DNA from: Pseudomonas brenneri
GTDB lineage: Bacteria; Pseudomonadota; Gammaproteobacteria; Pseudomonadales; Pseudomonadaceae
Direction: 5' to 3'
Assembly: GCF_007858285.1 (NCBI RefSeq)
Contig: NZ_VFIL01000002.1
Location: 643,173-707,172 of the forward strand
Length of the DNA: 64,000 bases
The notes under the pieces: generated by a model
Database searches by the model: none
Seen by the model: only the letters and a program-made list of their open reading frames with translations
What the model was told of the DNA's origin: nothing
Position numbers and translations under genes: made by a program
Part shown: in pieces, positions 9,160 through 17,267 of the stretch
Layout of the letters: each line of letters starts with the position of its first letter
How positions within the stretch are numbered: the stretch's first letter is position 1

Positions 9160-9231
9160 CGCGAGCAAACCCGCTCCCACATTTTTGATTTGTGAACACA
9201 TTCGAATGTGGGAGCGGACTTGCTCGCGATA
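9160..9231. repeat. REP pair, GTGGGAGCGGGC family, arms reversed
   Basis: The left arm reads TCGCGAGCAAACCCGCTCCCACA and the right arm TGTGGGAGCGGACTTGCTCGCGA, the opposite order to the other REPINs. It lies between convergent yeaD and hexR. Confidence 0.85.
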
Positions 9232-9261
9232 GGGCCGGCCCTGCTGGAGGAGATTCCAGCT

Positions 9262-10131
9262 TTAGTTGAACTCATCCCCCACCGGATACCGGCTGTCATT
9301 CAAGCTCTCCTTGATCTTGCGCAAATGCGGCTGGAAATCTACGCCGCGGCGCAAGGTCATGCCAGTGGCCAGCACATCCAGCACCGTCAACTGAATGATC
9401 CGCGAGGTCATCGGCATATAGATGTCGGTGTCTTCCGGCAACGGAATATTCAGGCTGACCGTACTGGCCTTGGCCAGGGGCGAATTCTCTGCGGTCACGC
9501 CCAGCACCGAGGCGCCGTTTTCCCGGGCGATGCGCGCCACTTCCACCAGCTCGCGGGTACGGCCGGTGTAGGAAATGATCACAAACAGCTCGCCGGTATG
9601 CGCCACCGAGGCAATCATCCGCTGCATCAGCACATCGGCATGGGCTGTGACCGACAGGTTGAAGCGGAAAAACTTGTGCAGGGCATCCATGGCCACCGGT
9701 GCCGAGGCGCCCAGGCCGAAAAAGTGGATCTGCCGCGCCTGGATCAACAGGTCCACGGCCTTGCTGATCAGGTTTGGGTCCAGGGCCTGGCAGGCGCTGT
9801 CCAATGAGGCGATGGCGCTGCCAAAGATCTTCTGGGTGTAGGCCTCGGGGTTATCATCGGCTTCCACGGCGCGGCTGACATAGGCGGCGCCACTGGCCAG
9901 GCTTTGCGCCAATTGCAATTTCAGTTCAGGGTAGCCACTGACACCGAACGAGCGGCAAAAGCGGTTGACCGTCGGTTCACTGACCGAGGCGGCTTGGGCG
10001 AGGGCAGCGATCGAGAAGCGGGTCGCCTGCTGCGGATTGAGCAGGATGACCTCGGCGACTTTTTTCTCGGCCTTGTTCAATTCTTCGAGGCGGTTCCGGA
10101 TCTGTTCCAGAAGATTTCGCACGCGGTCCAT
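9262..10131 (-). CDS. hexR: HexR, RpiR/MurR-type repressor of glucose catabolism
   Basis: A 289-residue regulator with an N-terminal RpiR helix-turn-helix (about residues 35-65, containing [15 protein letters not shown]) and a C-terminal SIS sugar-isomerase domain (about 125-255, [15 protein letters not shown] and [12 protein letters not shown]) that senses the Entner-Doudoroff intermediate KDPG. In Pseudomonas it represses zwf-pgl-eda, edd-glk and gap-1, and KDPG relieves repression. It is divergent from zwf, and an inverted repeat in the shared intergenic region is its probable operator. Confidence 0.94.
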   Translation of the reverse strand: MDRVRNLLEQIRNRLEELNKAEKKVAEVILLNPQQATRFSIAALAQAASVSEPTVNRFCRSFGVSGYPELKLQLAQSLASGAAYVSRAVEADDNPEAYTQKIFGSAIASLDSACQALDPNLISKAVDLLIQARQIHFFGLGASAPVAMDALHKFFRFNLSVTAHADVLMQRMIASVAHTGELFVIISYTGRTRELVEVARIARENGASVLGVTAENSPLAKASTVSLNIPLPEDTDIYMPMTSRIIQLTVLDVLATGMTLRRGVDFQPHLRKIKESLNDSRYPVGDEFN

Positions 10132-10253
10132 TCAGTCTTTCCTTCGGGCGACGATGCAAATAAGGGCCTGTAATGGGTCGCAGAGCGACCCTTGGCGGTG
10201 GCCTATCCTACTGAGGGTAGTTGAACACCACCACTCGCAATGCGTATTTCGGT

Positions 10254-10280
10254 AAAATGTTGTGGTTATTACTACATTTT
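10254..10280. promoter_or_regulatory. Probable HexR operator between hexR and zwf
   Basis: AAAATGTTGT-N7-ACTACATTTT is an inverted repeat with one mismatch, containing TTGT-N7-ACTA, close to the HexR consensus TTGT-N7/8-ACAA. It lies 62 bases before the zwf start and 123 before hexR, so it could control both. Confidence 0.7.
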
Positions 10281-10328
10281 CCCTTGAGTGATGCCTTGAA
10301 AAAAGGTATTTGTAGCTTAACTTGATAA

Positions 10329-10336
10329 AAGAACAA
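10329..10336 (+). promoter_or_regulatory. Crc/Hfq CA motif before zwf
   Basis: AAGAACAA matches AANAANAA exactly and ends 5 bases before the zwf start codon, where the ribosome would bind. No strong Shine-Dalgarno sequence is visible. Confidence 0.45.
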
Positions 10337-10341
10337 ACATC

Positions 10342-11808
10342 ATGCCTTCGATAACCGTAGAACCCTGCACCTTTGCCCTGTTTGGCGCCTTGGGTGATCT
10401 GGCGCTGCGCAAGTTATTTCCTGCCCTCTATCAACTCGATGGCGCCGGGCTCCTGCACGCCGACACGCGCATCCTGGGCCTGGCCCGTGAGGCCGGTTCC
10501 GAGCAGCAGCACCTGGACCACATCGAGCACGAACTGCGCAAATACGTCGGCCAGGAGCTGGACGAAGCCGTGGCCGCGCGCTTCCTGGCGCGCCTGTCCT
10601 ATGTACACGTCGACTTCATGAAGGCCGATGACTACGTGGCCCTGGCAGACAAGGCCGGTACCGAACAACGCCTGATTGCCTACTTCGCCACCCCGGCGGC
10701 GGTGTATGGCGCGATCTGCGAGAACCTGTCCAAGGTCGGCCTGGCGGAAAATACCCGGGTCGTCCTGGAAAAACCCATCGGCTCTGACCTGGAGTCCTCG
10801 CGCAAGGTCAACGACGCCGTCGCGCAGTTTTTCCCGGAAAACCGCACCTACCGCATCGACCACTACCTGGGCAAAGAGACCGTCCAGAACCTGATCGCCC
10901 TGCGTTTTGCCAACAGCCTGTTTGAAACCCAGTGGAACCAGAACTACATCTCCCACGTGGAAATCACCGTGGCCGAGCAGGTCGGTATCGAGGGGCGCTG
11001 GGGCTATTTCGACAAGGCCGGGCAACTGCGCGACATGATCCAGAATCACCTGCTGCAGCTGCTGTGCCTGATCGCCATGGACCCGCCGGCCGACCTGTCC
11101 GCCGACAGCATCCGCGACGAGAAGGTCAAGGTGCTCAAGGCCCTGGCGCCGATCAGCCCGGAAGGCCTGACGACCCAAGTGGTGCGCGGCCAGTACATCG
11201 CCGGCTACAGCGCTGGCAAGCCGGTGCCGGGTTACCTGGAAGAAGAGAACTCCAATACCCAGAGCGATACCGAGACGTTTGTTGCCTTGCGTGCCGATAT
11301 CCGCAACTGGCGTTGGGCCGGGGTGCCGTTCTACCTGCGCACCGGCAAGCGTATGCCGCAAAAACTGTCGCAGATCGTGATCCACTTCAAGGAACCGTCC
11401 CACTATATCTTCGCCCCCGAGCAGCGCCTGCAGATCAGTAACAAATTGATCATCCGCCTGCAGCCGGACGAAGGCATTTCCTTGCGCGTGATGACCAAGG
11501 AGCAGGGCCTGGATAAAGGCATGCAACTGCGCAGCGGGCCACTGCAACTGAATTTTTCCGACACCTACCGTAGTGCGCGGATTCCCGATGCCTACGAGCG
11601 GTTGCTATTGGAAGTGATGCGCGGCAATCAGAACCTGTTTGTCCGTAAAGATGAAATCGAAGCCGCGTGGAAATGGTGTGACCAGTTGATCGCTGGGTGG
11701 AAGAAGTCCGGTGATGCACCCAAGCCGTACGCGGCGGGTTCCTGGGGGCCGATGAGCTCCATTGCACTGATCACGCGGGATGGGAGGTCGTGGTATGGCG
11801 ATATCTGA
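10342..11808 (+). CDS. zwf: Glucose-6-phosphate 1-dehydrogenase
   Basis: A 488-residue enzyme of normal length that oxidises glucose-6-phosphate to 6-phosphogluconolactone with NAD(P)+, the entry to the Entner-Doudoroff route. The N-terminal dinucleotide fold contains [15 protein letters not shown] (residues 10-24), and the active-site signature RIDHYLGKE near residue 171 includes the substrate-binding lysine and catalytic histidine region. It is the first gene of zwf-pgl-eda; pgl starts inside its last 14 bases. Regulation by HexR and possibly Crc is suggested by upstream sites. Confidence 0.96.
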   Translation: MPSITVEPCTFALFGALGDLALRKLFPALYQLDGAGLLHADTRILGLAREAGSEQQHLDHIEHELRKYVGQELDEAVAARFLARLSYVHVDFMKADDYVALADKAGTEQRLIAYFATPAAVYGAICENLSKVGLAENTRVVLEKPIGSDLESSRKVNDAVAQFFPENRTYRIDHYLGKETVQNLIALRFANSLFETQWNQNYISHVEITVAEQVGIEGRWGYFDKAGQLRDMIQNHLLQLLCLIAMDPPADLSADSIRDEKVKVLKALAPISPEGLTTQVVRGQYIAGYSAGKPVPGYLEEENSNTQSDTETFVALRADIRNWRWAGVPFYLRTGKRMPQKLSQIVIHFKEPSHYIFAPEQRLQISNKLIIRLQPDEGISLRVMTKEQGLDKGMQLRSGPLQLNFSDTYRSARIPDAYERLLLEVMRGNQNLFVRKDEIEAAWKWCDQLIAGWKKSGDAPKPYAAGSWGPMSSIALITRDGRSWYGDI

Positions 11809-12508
11809 TTTGAAACTGCCGCAGGGCGTAACACCCCATGAGTACCGCACGCCGGTACTGCTGGCCGAAGGTTTGGCCAATGACGTGGCCGAACAACTGC
11901 GCACGGCCATCAGTGCCCGTGGCGAGGCGACGCTGGTGGTGTCCGGTGGCCGTAGCCCGGTGGCGTTTTTCCAGAACCTGGCACGACAGGGCCTGGACTG
12001 GTCCAAGGTCACCATCACCCTGGCCGACGAGCGCTGGGTGCCGGTGGAGCATGCCGACAGCAACGCTGGCCTGTTGAAGAAATATCTGCTGCAAGGCCCG
12101 GCGGCCAAGGCCCGGTTCTTGAGCCTCTACAGTGCCGCCGCGAACCTGGACGCGGCTGCCGAACAGGCCGATCGCCTGCTGGCTGAACTGCCGGCGATCG
12201 ATGTGCTGGTGCTGGGCATGGGCGATGACGGGCATACCGCCTCGCTGTTCCCCAACAGCCCGAACCTGGCCGAAGCGCTGAAACCGGATGGCACCCGCCG
12301 TTGCTGGCCGATGCTGGCGCCCAGCGTGCCCCGTCAGCGCCTGACCATGAGTCGCGCCCTGCTGGCTACTGCCAACTACACCGTGTTGTCGATTGCCGGC
12401 GATTCGAAACTCAACACCCTGAGCGAAGCGCTGGCCAGTGACGATGTCGCCGGCATGCCGATTCGCGCGTTTTTGCAACCCACTCTAGAGATTTACTGGT
12501 GCCCATGA
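11795..12508 (+). CDS. pgl: 6-phosphogluconolactonase
   Basis: A 237-residue protein of the NagB/Pgl fold that hydrolyses 6-phosphogluconolactone to 6-phosphogluconate. Visible motifs are [12 protein letters not shown] (about residues 43-54), TLADERWVP near 75 and [14 protein letters not shown] near 143. I chose ATG at 11795 because GGGAGG sits 7 bases before it; an ATG at 11780 would add five residues. It overlaps zwf by 14 bases, and ATGA at 12505 overlaps its stop with an alternative eda start. Confidence 0.94.
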   Translation: MAISDLKLPQGVTPHEYRTPVLLAEGLANDVAEQLRTAISARGEATLVVSGGRSPVAFFQNLARQGLDWSKVTITLADERWVPVEHADSNAGLLKKYLLQGPAAKARFLSLYSAAANLDAAAEQADRLLAELPAIDVLVLGMGDDGHTASLFPNSPNLAEALKPDGTRRCWPMLAPSVPRQRLTMSRALLATANYTVLSIAGDSKLNTLSEALASDDVAGMPIRAFLQPTLEIYWCP

Positions 12509-12525
12509 GCCAAGGATCAGCCGCT

Positions 12526-13191
12526 ATGAAAAGCCCTCACCCGACCGTGTCCATGGCGGATAAAGTTGCCCTGATCGACAGCCTCTGTGCCAAGGCGCGG
12601 ATCCTGCCGGTGATCACCATTGCCCGCGAGCAGGACATTCTGCCCCTGGCCGATGCCCTCGCGGCAGGTGGCCTGACCGCGCTGGAAGTGACCCTGCGTT
12701 CGCAGTTCGGTCTCAAGGCCATCCAGGTCCTGCGTGAGCAGCGCCCGGAGTTGGTCACCGGTGCGGGCACGGTGCTCGATCGCACGATGCTGGCGGCTGC
12801 CGAAGCGGCGGGCTCGCAATTTATCGTCACCCCAGGCATTACCCGCGACCTGCTCCAAGCCAGTGTCGACAGCCCGATCCCGCTGCTGCCCGGCATCAGC
12901 AATGCTTCCGGCATCATGGAAGGCTATGGCCTGGGTTATCGCCGCTTCAAGCTGTTCCCGGCGGAAGTCAGCGGCGGTGTAGCGGCGATCAAGGCCCTGG
13001 GCGGCCCGTTTGGCGAAGTGAAATTCTGCCCGACTGGCGGCGTTGGCCCGGCCAACATCAAACACTACATGGCGTTGAAAAACGTGATGTGCGTGGGCGG
13101 TAGCTGGATGCTTGATCCGGAGTGGATCAAGAACGGCGACTGGGCTCGCATCCAGGAAGTCACCGCCCAGGCGCTGGCACTGCTGGACTGA
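12526..13191 (+). CDS. eda: KDPG aldolase (2-keto-3-deoxy-6-phosphogluconate aldolase)
   Basis: A 221-residue class I aldolase that splits KDPG into pyruvate and glyceraldehyde-3-phosphate, also acting as 4-hydroxy-2-oxoglutarate aldolase. The Schiff-base lysine is in RFKLFPAE (about residues 141-148), with ILPVITI, LEVTLRS and GAGTVLD as substrate-pocket motifs. The start at 12526 follows AAGGA and gives the usual length; ATG at 12505, overlapping the pgl stop, would add seven residues. A rho-independent terminator follows, closing the zwf operon. Confidence 0.94.
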   Translation: MKSPHPTVSMADKVALIDSLCAKARILPVITIAREQDILPLADALAAGGLTALEVTLRSQFGLKAIQVLREQRPELVTGAGTVLDRTMLAAAEAAGSQFIVTPGITRDLLQASVDSPIPLLPGISNASGIMEGYGLGYRRFKLFPAEVSGGVAAIKALGGPFGEVKFCPTGGVGPANIKHYMALKNVMCVGGSWMLDPEWIKNGDWARIQEVTAQALALLD

Positions 13192-13234
13192 TTGGATTTA
13201 CCGAATCGTTGTTGCTGTGCTTCACGGCATTTTT

Positions 13235-13267
13235 GCGGTGCACTTGGTCGGTGCGCCGCTTTTTTTT
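13235..13267 (+). terminator. Rho-independent terminator of zwf-pgl-eda
   Basis: A 9-base stem (GCGGTGCAC with GTGCGCCGC, one G-T pair) and a 7-base loop are followed by eight T residues. Confidence 0.8.
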
Positions 13268-13302
13268 GCCTACAGAAAAGCGGTAGATCGCCGCAATCCA
13301 AA

Positions 13303-13331
13303 TGTGGGAGCAGGCAAGCCAGCTCCTACTT
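13303..13331. repeat. Single degenerate REP
   Basis: TGTGGGAGCAGGCAAGCCAGC followed by TCCTACT forms one imperfect hairpin between convergent eda and the class V aminotransferase gene. Confidence 0.65.
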
Positions 13332-13332
13332 T

Positions 13333-14505
13333 TTAATCGGCGTTCAGCCTGGTAATCGCGTTGACCAGCACGCCAATGTCCGCCGCCGAGGTCACCAACC
13401 CCGGTGTCACCCGTATGCAGGTACCAAACGCCGCCCCACTGCGCAGGGTGGTAAACAGGTTGTACTCATCGAGCAGTCGATCCGCCATCACCTGCTGGTC
13501 GCGCCCGGTGAACTTGAACGCCGTAATCGCGCAATACAACCGTGGATCATCCGACGTCAGCACCTCGACCCCCGGCACTGGCCGTACCTGGCTGACCCAC
13601 AGATCCCGCAGGTACTTGACCCGTGCGCCCTTGGCCGACGCACCACCCAGGGCCCGATGTTCTTCGAACACCAGCGGCAAGGTCATCAGCGCCGGAAAGT
13701 TCGGTGTGCTGTAGGACGTGCGAGCACGGACGTCGGTGGCCGGGTAATGAAACTCGCCCATATCCGGATCGATATCCGCCAGACGCTGCGGGGCAATATA
13801 GAGAAAGCCCAGGGTCAGCGGCGCACCGATCCACTTGTGCAGGTTAAAACCGGCGAACGAAATGCCTAGCTGCGCCAGGTCGAAGTCGATCTGGCCAAGC
13901 GCATGGGCGCCATCGAGGATCACATCGACGCCATGTTCCTGTGCAGCCTGGGCGATGGCCTCGACCGGCATCACCAGGCCGGTACGGTGGGTGACATAGG
14001 TCAGCGCCATCAGTTTCAGGCGTGGGTAGCGGCTGAAGGTGTCGCGATAGGCCTGCACCAGGCTGTCGAAACTGGCCGGGTGGGCGTGGGACACTTCTAT
14101 CACCTCCACACCCCGGTAGCCGGCGAGCCAGCGCATGGCGCCTTTGACTGTGTCGTACTCCAGGTCGCTGATCAGCACCTGATCACCCGGTTGCAGGCGG
14201 TTGTAGTTGCGGATCAGCGATTGCAAGGCTTCGGTGGCATTACGGGTGAAGGCAACGGCTTCAGGATCCGTGTGGATGAGTTCGGCCAGTTGTCTGCGAA
14301 TCTGCTCATTCTCCCCTTGCTCGAAGCGCTGGCGTACATGCACAGAGTTGCTGCGATTGATAAACGCAACGTGCTCCTGATACTGCGCCAGCACGGCCCG
14401 GCTCATACGCCCGAAGTAGCCGTTTTCCAGGTTGATGGGGCCGGGCTCCAGGTCATAGCGCTGGGCAATGGCCTGCCAATAGGCTTCGTCGCGGGTGTTG
14501 GGCAT
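13333..14505 (-). CDS. Class V aminotransferase-fold PLP enzyme
   Basis: A 390-residue fold-type I PLP protein resembling cysteine desulfurases and isopenicillin-N epimerase-like enzymes. The cofactor pocket shows TRNATEALQSLI near residue 84, ILDGAHALGQIDFDL near 195 (the aspartate that holds the pyridine nitrogen) and the PLP lysine in NLHKWIGAPL near 222. No leading signal peptide is seen. Substrate cannot be assigned from sequence. It lies 12 bases upstream of nothing on its own strand except the DUF3820 gene, which ends at 14518 just before it and may be co-transcribed. Confidence 0.85.
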   Translation of the reverse strand: MPNTRDEAYWQAIAQRYDLEPGPINLENGYFGRMSRAVLAQYQEHVAFINRSNSVHVRQRFEQGENEQIRRQLAELIHTDPEAVAFTRNATEALQSLIRNYNRLQPGDQVLISDLEYDTVKGAMRWLAGYRGVEVIEVSHAHPASFDSLVQAYRDTFSRYPRLKLMALTYVTHRTGLVMPVEAIAQAAQEHGVDVILDGAHALGQIDFDLAQLGISFAGFNLHKWIGAPLTLGFLYIAPQRLADIDPDMGEFHYPATDVRARTSYSTPNFPALMTLPLVFEEHRALGGASAKGARVKYLRDLWVSQVRPVPGVEVLTSDDPRLYCAITAFKFTGRDQQVMADRLLDEYNLFTTLRSGAAFGTCIRVTPGLVTSAADIGVLVNAITRLNAD

Positions 14506-14517
14506 GGTCGGGCTCGA

Positions 14518-14754
14518 TTAGTGGCGCGGGGCGGGTTTTCCGTGTTTGGCGCGCAGCGGTTCCAGCAGTTCGGACAGGCCGTTGTGGTCGATTTCCTGCA
14601 TCAATGCCAGCAGGCCGCCCAACTCGCCGTGGGGGAAACCTTCACGGGCAAACCAGTTCAGGTAAGGGCCGGGCAGGTCGGCAATGATCCGGCCCTTGTA
14701 TTTGCCGAACGGCATTTCGCGGGTGATCAGCAGTTCGAGTTTTTCAGGGTTCAT
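14518..14754 (-). CDS. DUF3820 family small protein
   Basis: A 78-residue protein with the DUF3820 pattern: MPFGKYKGRIIADLPGPYLNWF near the start, then a helical segment (GLLALMQEIDHNGLSELLEPL). The family is related to a small putative quorum or nucleic-acid-associated fold but has no established role. ATG at 14754 is preferred; a GTG at 14769 would add five residues, and neither has a strong ribosome-binding site. It is directly upstream of the aminotransferase gene, 12 bases apart. Confidence 0.8.
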   Translation of the reverse strand: MNPEKLELLITREMPFGKYKGRIIADLPGPYLNWFAREGFPHGELGGLLALMQEIDHNGLSELLEPLRAKHGKPAPRH

Positions 14755-14874
14755 GCGGGCTTCAGACACTCAGGAAGAAGCCTTGGAAAATACAGGCAAT
14801 CTGCATGAAGGCCAAATGACAGATCATGCAAATAAAGCGGATACAGATTTTTTGTTATTTATAACTTGCTGAAA

Positions 14875-14895
14875 AATAAAGATTAAATCTTTATT
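14875..14895. promoter_or_regulatory. AT-rich perfect inverted repeat upstream of the PA2169-like gene
   Basis: AATAAAGATT and AATCTTTATT flank a single A. It sits just before the sigma54-like promoter at 14903 and between two divergent genes, so it may bind a regulator or bend DNA. Its role is unknown. Confidence 0.4.
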
Positions 14896-14902
14896 AAAGA
14901 CC

Positions 14903-14918
14903 TGGCACGGGCGCTGCA
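14903..14918 (+). promoter_or_regulatory. Sigma54 (RpoN)-type promoter of the PA2169-like gene
   Basis: TGGCACGGGCGCTGCA matches the -24/-12 consensus TGGCAC-N5-TTGCA except for one base. The invariant GG and GC are exactly 10 bases apart. The ATG at 14960 lies 42 bases downstream, a normal leader distance. Confidence 0.6.
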
Positions 14919-14959
14919 ACTACCTCAATACATTTCTAAACCCGTGAAGGAATTGAAAA

Positions 14960-15427
14960 ATGACTGATATCAACAAAGAATCGATCTCTGTACTCAATGA
15001 CCTGATCGAGACCAGTAAAGACGGCCAGGAAGGCTTCAAGACCTGCGCAGAAGATATCAAGCATCCAGAGCTCAAGGCGCTGTTCACCAAGCGTTCAGCT
15101 GACTGCGCTTCGGCGGCTGCCGAACTGCAGACGGCCGTGCGTGCCTTGGGTGGTGACCCGCAAGAGTCTGGCAGCGTGGCCGGTGCATTGCACCGTGGCT
15201 GGGTCGACGTGAAGTCGCTGGTGACTGGCAAGGATGAAGAAGCGGTGCTTAACGAGGCCGAGCGCGGTGAAGACCACGCCTTGAAGGCTTACAAAGAAGC
15301 CATCGAGAAGATCAACAAGCACAACCTGGTAGGCATTCGTGACCTGGTTGAGCGTCAGTACCATGGTGCGCAGCGCAACCATGACCAGGTGAAAGCCCTG
15401 CGTAACCAGGCTCGCGCCCAGTCCTGA
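14960..15427 (+). CDS. PA2169 family four-helix-bundle protein (DUF2383)
   Basis: A 155-residue ferritin-like helical protein of the PA2169/DUF2383 family, with four amphipathic helices and conserved charged residues (LIETSKDGQEGF, ERGEDHALKAYKEA, ERQYHGAQRNHDQVKALR). Members are often stress- or stationary-phase-induced, but the biochemical role is not established. The start is supported by GAAGGAATTG upstream. The sigma54-like promoter suggests nitrogen- or stress-related control, as inference. A REPIN follows. Confidence 0.88.
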   Translation: MTDINKESISVLNDLIETSKDGQEGFKTCAEDIKHPELKALFTKRSADCASAAAELQTAVRALGGDPQESGSVAGALHRGWVDVKSLVTGKDEEAVLNEAERGEDHALKAYKEAIEKINKHNLVGIRDLVERQYHGAQRNHDQVKALRNQARAQS

Positions 15428-15445
15428 GCCGCGCCGCAGTAACCA

Positions 15446-15538
15446 ATGTGGGAGCGGGCTTGCTCGCGATGGCAGTGTGTCAGTCGACATCTTAATTGAC
15501 TGATCCACCGCTATCGCGAGCAAGCCCGCTCCCACATT
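15446..15538. repeat. REPIN, GTGGGAGCGGGC family
   Basis: Inverted arms TGTGGGAGCGGGCTTGCTCG and its complement are separated by about 45 bases, between convergent genes. Confidence 0.92.
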
Positions 15539-15573
15539 TTGTTTTTTACATGGCCTGAGATAGCGGTGTTTAA

Positions 15574-16044
15574 TCAGCCGATGCTGATGGCCGGCAACTC
15601 GGTCAGGGTCACCACCTGTTGCTTGCGTGGCGCCAGGATCTCCGCTTCGCCATCCACCACCAACTCATCGCGCTGGTTGAACACCTGGGTGGCAATCCGC
15701 ACGCGGAACTTGGGCAGTTTTTCGAGAATTTCCAGACGTACGGTCAGGGTGTCGCCGATTTTCACAGGTTTCTGGAAGCTCATCTGCTGGCCGATATAGA
15801 TGGTGCCCGGCCCAGGCAGCTCACAGGCGACTGCCGCGCTGATCAAGGCGCCGCTGAACATGCCATGGGCGATACGCTCCTTGAACATGGTCGCTTTGGC
15901 GAATTCGGCATCCAGGTGAACCGGGTTATGGTCGCCGGACATGGCTGCGAACAGCTGGATATCGCGCTCTTCCACGGTTTTGCTGTAGGTGGCTTTCTGG
16001 CCGACTTCGAGGGCTTCGTAAGGCGTGTTGGTAACCTGGGTCAT
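15574..16044 (-). CDS. phaJ1: (R)-specific enoyl-CoA hydratase, MaoC family
   Basis: A 156-residue hot-dog-fold hydratase that converts trans-2-enoyl-CoA from beta-oxidation into (R)-3-hydroxyacyl-CoA for polyhydroxyalkanoate synthesis. The hydratase-2 motif is visible: the catalytic Asp and His in SGDHNPVHLD (about residues 36-45) and RIAHGMFSGALIS. Length and sequence match P. aeruginosa PhaJ1 (PA3302), and the neighbours (PA3301-like hydrolase, fadD2, fadD1) keep the same order as PAO1. An inverted repeat 37-55 bases upstream may control it. Confidence 0.9.
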   Translation of the reverse strand: MTQVTNTPYEALEVGQKATYSKTVEERDIQLFAAMSGDHNPVHLDAEFAKATMFKERIAHGMFSGALISAAVACELPGPGTIYIGQQMSFQKPVKIGDTLTVRLEILEKLPKFRVRIATQVFNQRDELVVDGEAEILAPRKQQVVTLTELPAISIG

Positions 16045-16080
16045 CTAATCGTGCATCCTGTGGCTAATCGATAATTTTAA

Positions 16081-16099
16081 TTCGTTGATTTTAAACGAA
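16081..16099. promoter_or_regulatory. Inverted repeat upstream of phaJ1
   Basis: TTCGTT-N7-AACGAA lies between the stop of the hydrolase gene and the phaJ1 start. It may be an operator; I cannot name the regulator. Confidence 0.35.
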
Positions 16100-16112
16100 A
16101 ATATATTTAGGT

Positions 16113-17057
16113 TCATTCGCAGCGCGCCGGTCGGCGGTGGTTCACGGCCTGGGCTATCCACGCCAGTACATCGGCGGTGACCGCGTCGCGGTTGGTTTCA
16201 TTGAAGAGTTCGTGGCGCGCTTGCGGGTAGATATTCAACTGCAGGTTCTGGCAGCCGGCATCGCGCAGGGCATTGGCCAGGCTGGTGAGACGCTTGCCCT
16301 CACTGACCGGATCACATTCGCCGCCCATCACCAGGATTGGCAGGCCCGGATCAATCTGTTTGAGATTGGACGCTTTGCTGATTTGCTGCAAGCCACCGAG
16401 CAGGTCGACCCACAGTTGGTTGGTGCAACGAAAGCCGCACAGGGGGTCGTTGATGTACTTGTCCACTTCGTCCGGGTCGCGGCTCAGCCAGTCGAATGCC
16501 GTACGGTTGGGTTTGAAGGCCTTGTTGAACGAGCCAAACGACAGGAACTCGATCAGCGCACTGCGCCCCCGCAGGCCCTGGCGCAGCCGCTCGGCCCGGG
16601 CGATCAGGCGGGCGGCGCGGTACAGGGCCACCGGCTGGAAATTCGAGCCACTGAGAATCGCCCCGTGCAGGCTGGCGCTGTGATGCAGCAGATAAGCCTG
16701 GGCGATGTAACTGCCCATGCTGTGGCCGAGCAAAATGATCGGCACGCCAGGCGCCTGCTGGCCGATGTGCTGGTTGAGCGCGGCCAGGTCGCCCACCACT
16801 TTGCTCCAGCCATCGCGCTCGGCAAACAGGCCCAGGGTGCCTTCATCGGCGGTACGGCCATGGCCGCGCAGGTCCAGGGCATATACGCCGTAGCCGGCAT
16901 CACACAGGGCCTGGGCCAGGCGTGCATAGCGGCCGCTGTGCTCGGCCATGCCATGGGCCAGCATGATCAACGCCTTGGGTGGCTCGTCCGGTAGCCACTG
17001 GTTGACGTACAGGCGGCTGCGATCGTTCGCGCTCAGCCAGAAAGTGGTGTGGTTCAT
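16113..17057 (-). CDS. Alpha/beta hydrolase, lysophospholipase/monoacylglycerol lipase-like
   Basis: A 314-residue serine hydrolase of the Hydrolase_4 family (PA3301-like). The nucleophile elbow is GHSMGS near residue 112, preceded by the oxyanion HGMAEHSGRY; the acid is in VMGGECDPVSE and the histidine in QARHELFNE. It probably releases fatty acids from lysophospholipid or monoglyceride, fitting its place beside the acyl-CoA synthetases. ATG at 17057 follows AAAGGAAG; the frame is open 81 bases further but without a better start. It lies 68 bases upstream of phaJ1 on the same strand. Confidence 0.88.
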   Translation of the reverse strand: MNHTTFWLSANDRSRLYVNQWLPDEPPKALIMLAHGMAEHSGRYARLAQALCDAGYGVYALDLRGHGRTADEGTLGLFAERDGWSKVVGDLAALNQHIGQQAPGVPIILLGHSMGSYIAQAYLLHHSASLHGAILSGSNFQPVALYRAARLIARAERLRQGLRGRSALIEFLSFGSFNKAFKPNRTAFDWLSRDPDEVDKYINDPLCGFRCTNQLWVDLLGGLQQISKASNLKQIDPGLPILVMGGECDPVSEGKRLTSLANALRDAGCQNLQLNIYPQARHELFNETNRDAVTADVLAWIAQAVNHRRPARCE

Positions 17058-17267
17058 GGCGCTTCCTTTGCTCAGGGTCGTTGCAGTGTATAGCTCATCC
17101 GTGGGGTGGCGTCTGATCAGCCCTGGCCTCAGGGGCAAGATTCATACAATCAATGACACGTTTTTGTGTATTTGCCTGTTTGGCCATAACTGCTAACGTC
17201 CCCGAAGCTCCGCTTCCCATCAGCATTTGGAATGCGGTCGGGCACACTCAGGTAGAGGACAAGAATA

